From an uncultured Pseudorhodobacter sp. (GTDB taxonomy: Bacteria > Pseudomonadota > Alphaproteobacteria > Rhodobacterales > Rhodobacteraceae): DNA of 5,143 nucleotides. Below, one piece after another: positions 5,101-5,143 of the stretch. The stretch is from contig CAMFLG010000269.1 in assembly GCA_945957495.1 (NCBI GenBank), positions 1 to 5,143 on the forward strand, given 5' to 3'. Under the pieces are notes generated by a model. The model worked only from the letters and a program-made list of their open reading frames with translations, was not told where the DNA came from and searched no databases. A program made the translations under genes and the position numbers. Positions within the stretch are counted from its first letter, which is position 1. The number at the start of each line of letters is the position of its first letter.

Positions 5101-5143
5101 GGGTGCTGATGGGTCAGGATGGCAGGGGATTCAGCTGCATCAG

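Noticed and set aside
5101..5143. CTGATG ... CATCAG inverted repeat at the right edge as an insertion-sequence end
   Set aside because: The arms are only 6 bp and the region is cut by the window edge. No transposase, target duplication or known terminal sequence is visible.

Overview
The window is GC-rich DNA (estimated by eye at slightly above 60% G+C). Its codon use, Shine-Dalgarno sequences, GANTC sites and gene families suggest an alphaproteobacterium, most likely of the Rhodobacterales (Paracoccus/Rhodobacter type). The taxon is an inference, because the window holds no marker gene.

Positions 1-4402 (+) carry the distal part of a peptide/opine/nickel-type (Dpp/Opp) ABC importer operon. 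In order it holds the 3' end of a DppB-like permease, a complete DppC-like permease, a DppD-like ATPase, a DppF-like ATPase and an amidase-signature hydrolase. Adjacent genes overlap by 1 bp once (TGATG) and by 4 bp three times (ATGA), so this is one translationally coupled transcript. The periplasmic binding protein and the rest of the first permease must lie to the left of the window. The simplest reading is that two membrane subunits and two ATPases import a small peptide- or amide-like compound, which the cytoplasmic amidase then hydrolyses. The substrate cannot be named.

Positions 4403-4782 hold no convincing intact gene and look like a patchwork. The amidase ends a little early. Facing it on the minus strand is a short open remnant (4419-4556) whose end recalls small coiled-coil proteins of Rhodobacterales. 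Directly upstream of that remnant on the same strand is a clear cobalamin (B12) riboswitch aptamer (about 4547-4737). Its P3, P4 and P6 helices and conserved core are recognisable, but the second half of its B12 box is degenerate, and no cobalamin-related gene follows it. It points into the 3' end of the transporter/amidase operon.

Positions 4783-5019 (-) encode a 78-residue stand-alone WGR-domain protein. Its strong AGGAGG ribosome binding site is the 3' arm of a perfect 6-bp hairpin, which could hide it from the ribosome. The remaining 124 bp upstream hold an inverted repeat and three GANTC (CcrM-type) methylation sites.

The most unusual material is therefore at the right: an orphan, partly eroded B12 riboswitch wired to a gene remnant and convergent with the transporter operon, next to a WGR gene with a potentially self-masking ribosome binding site.
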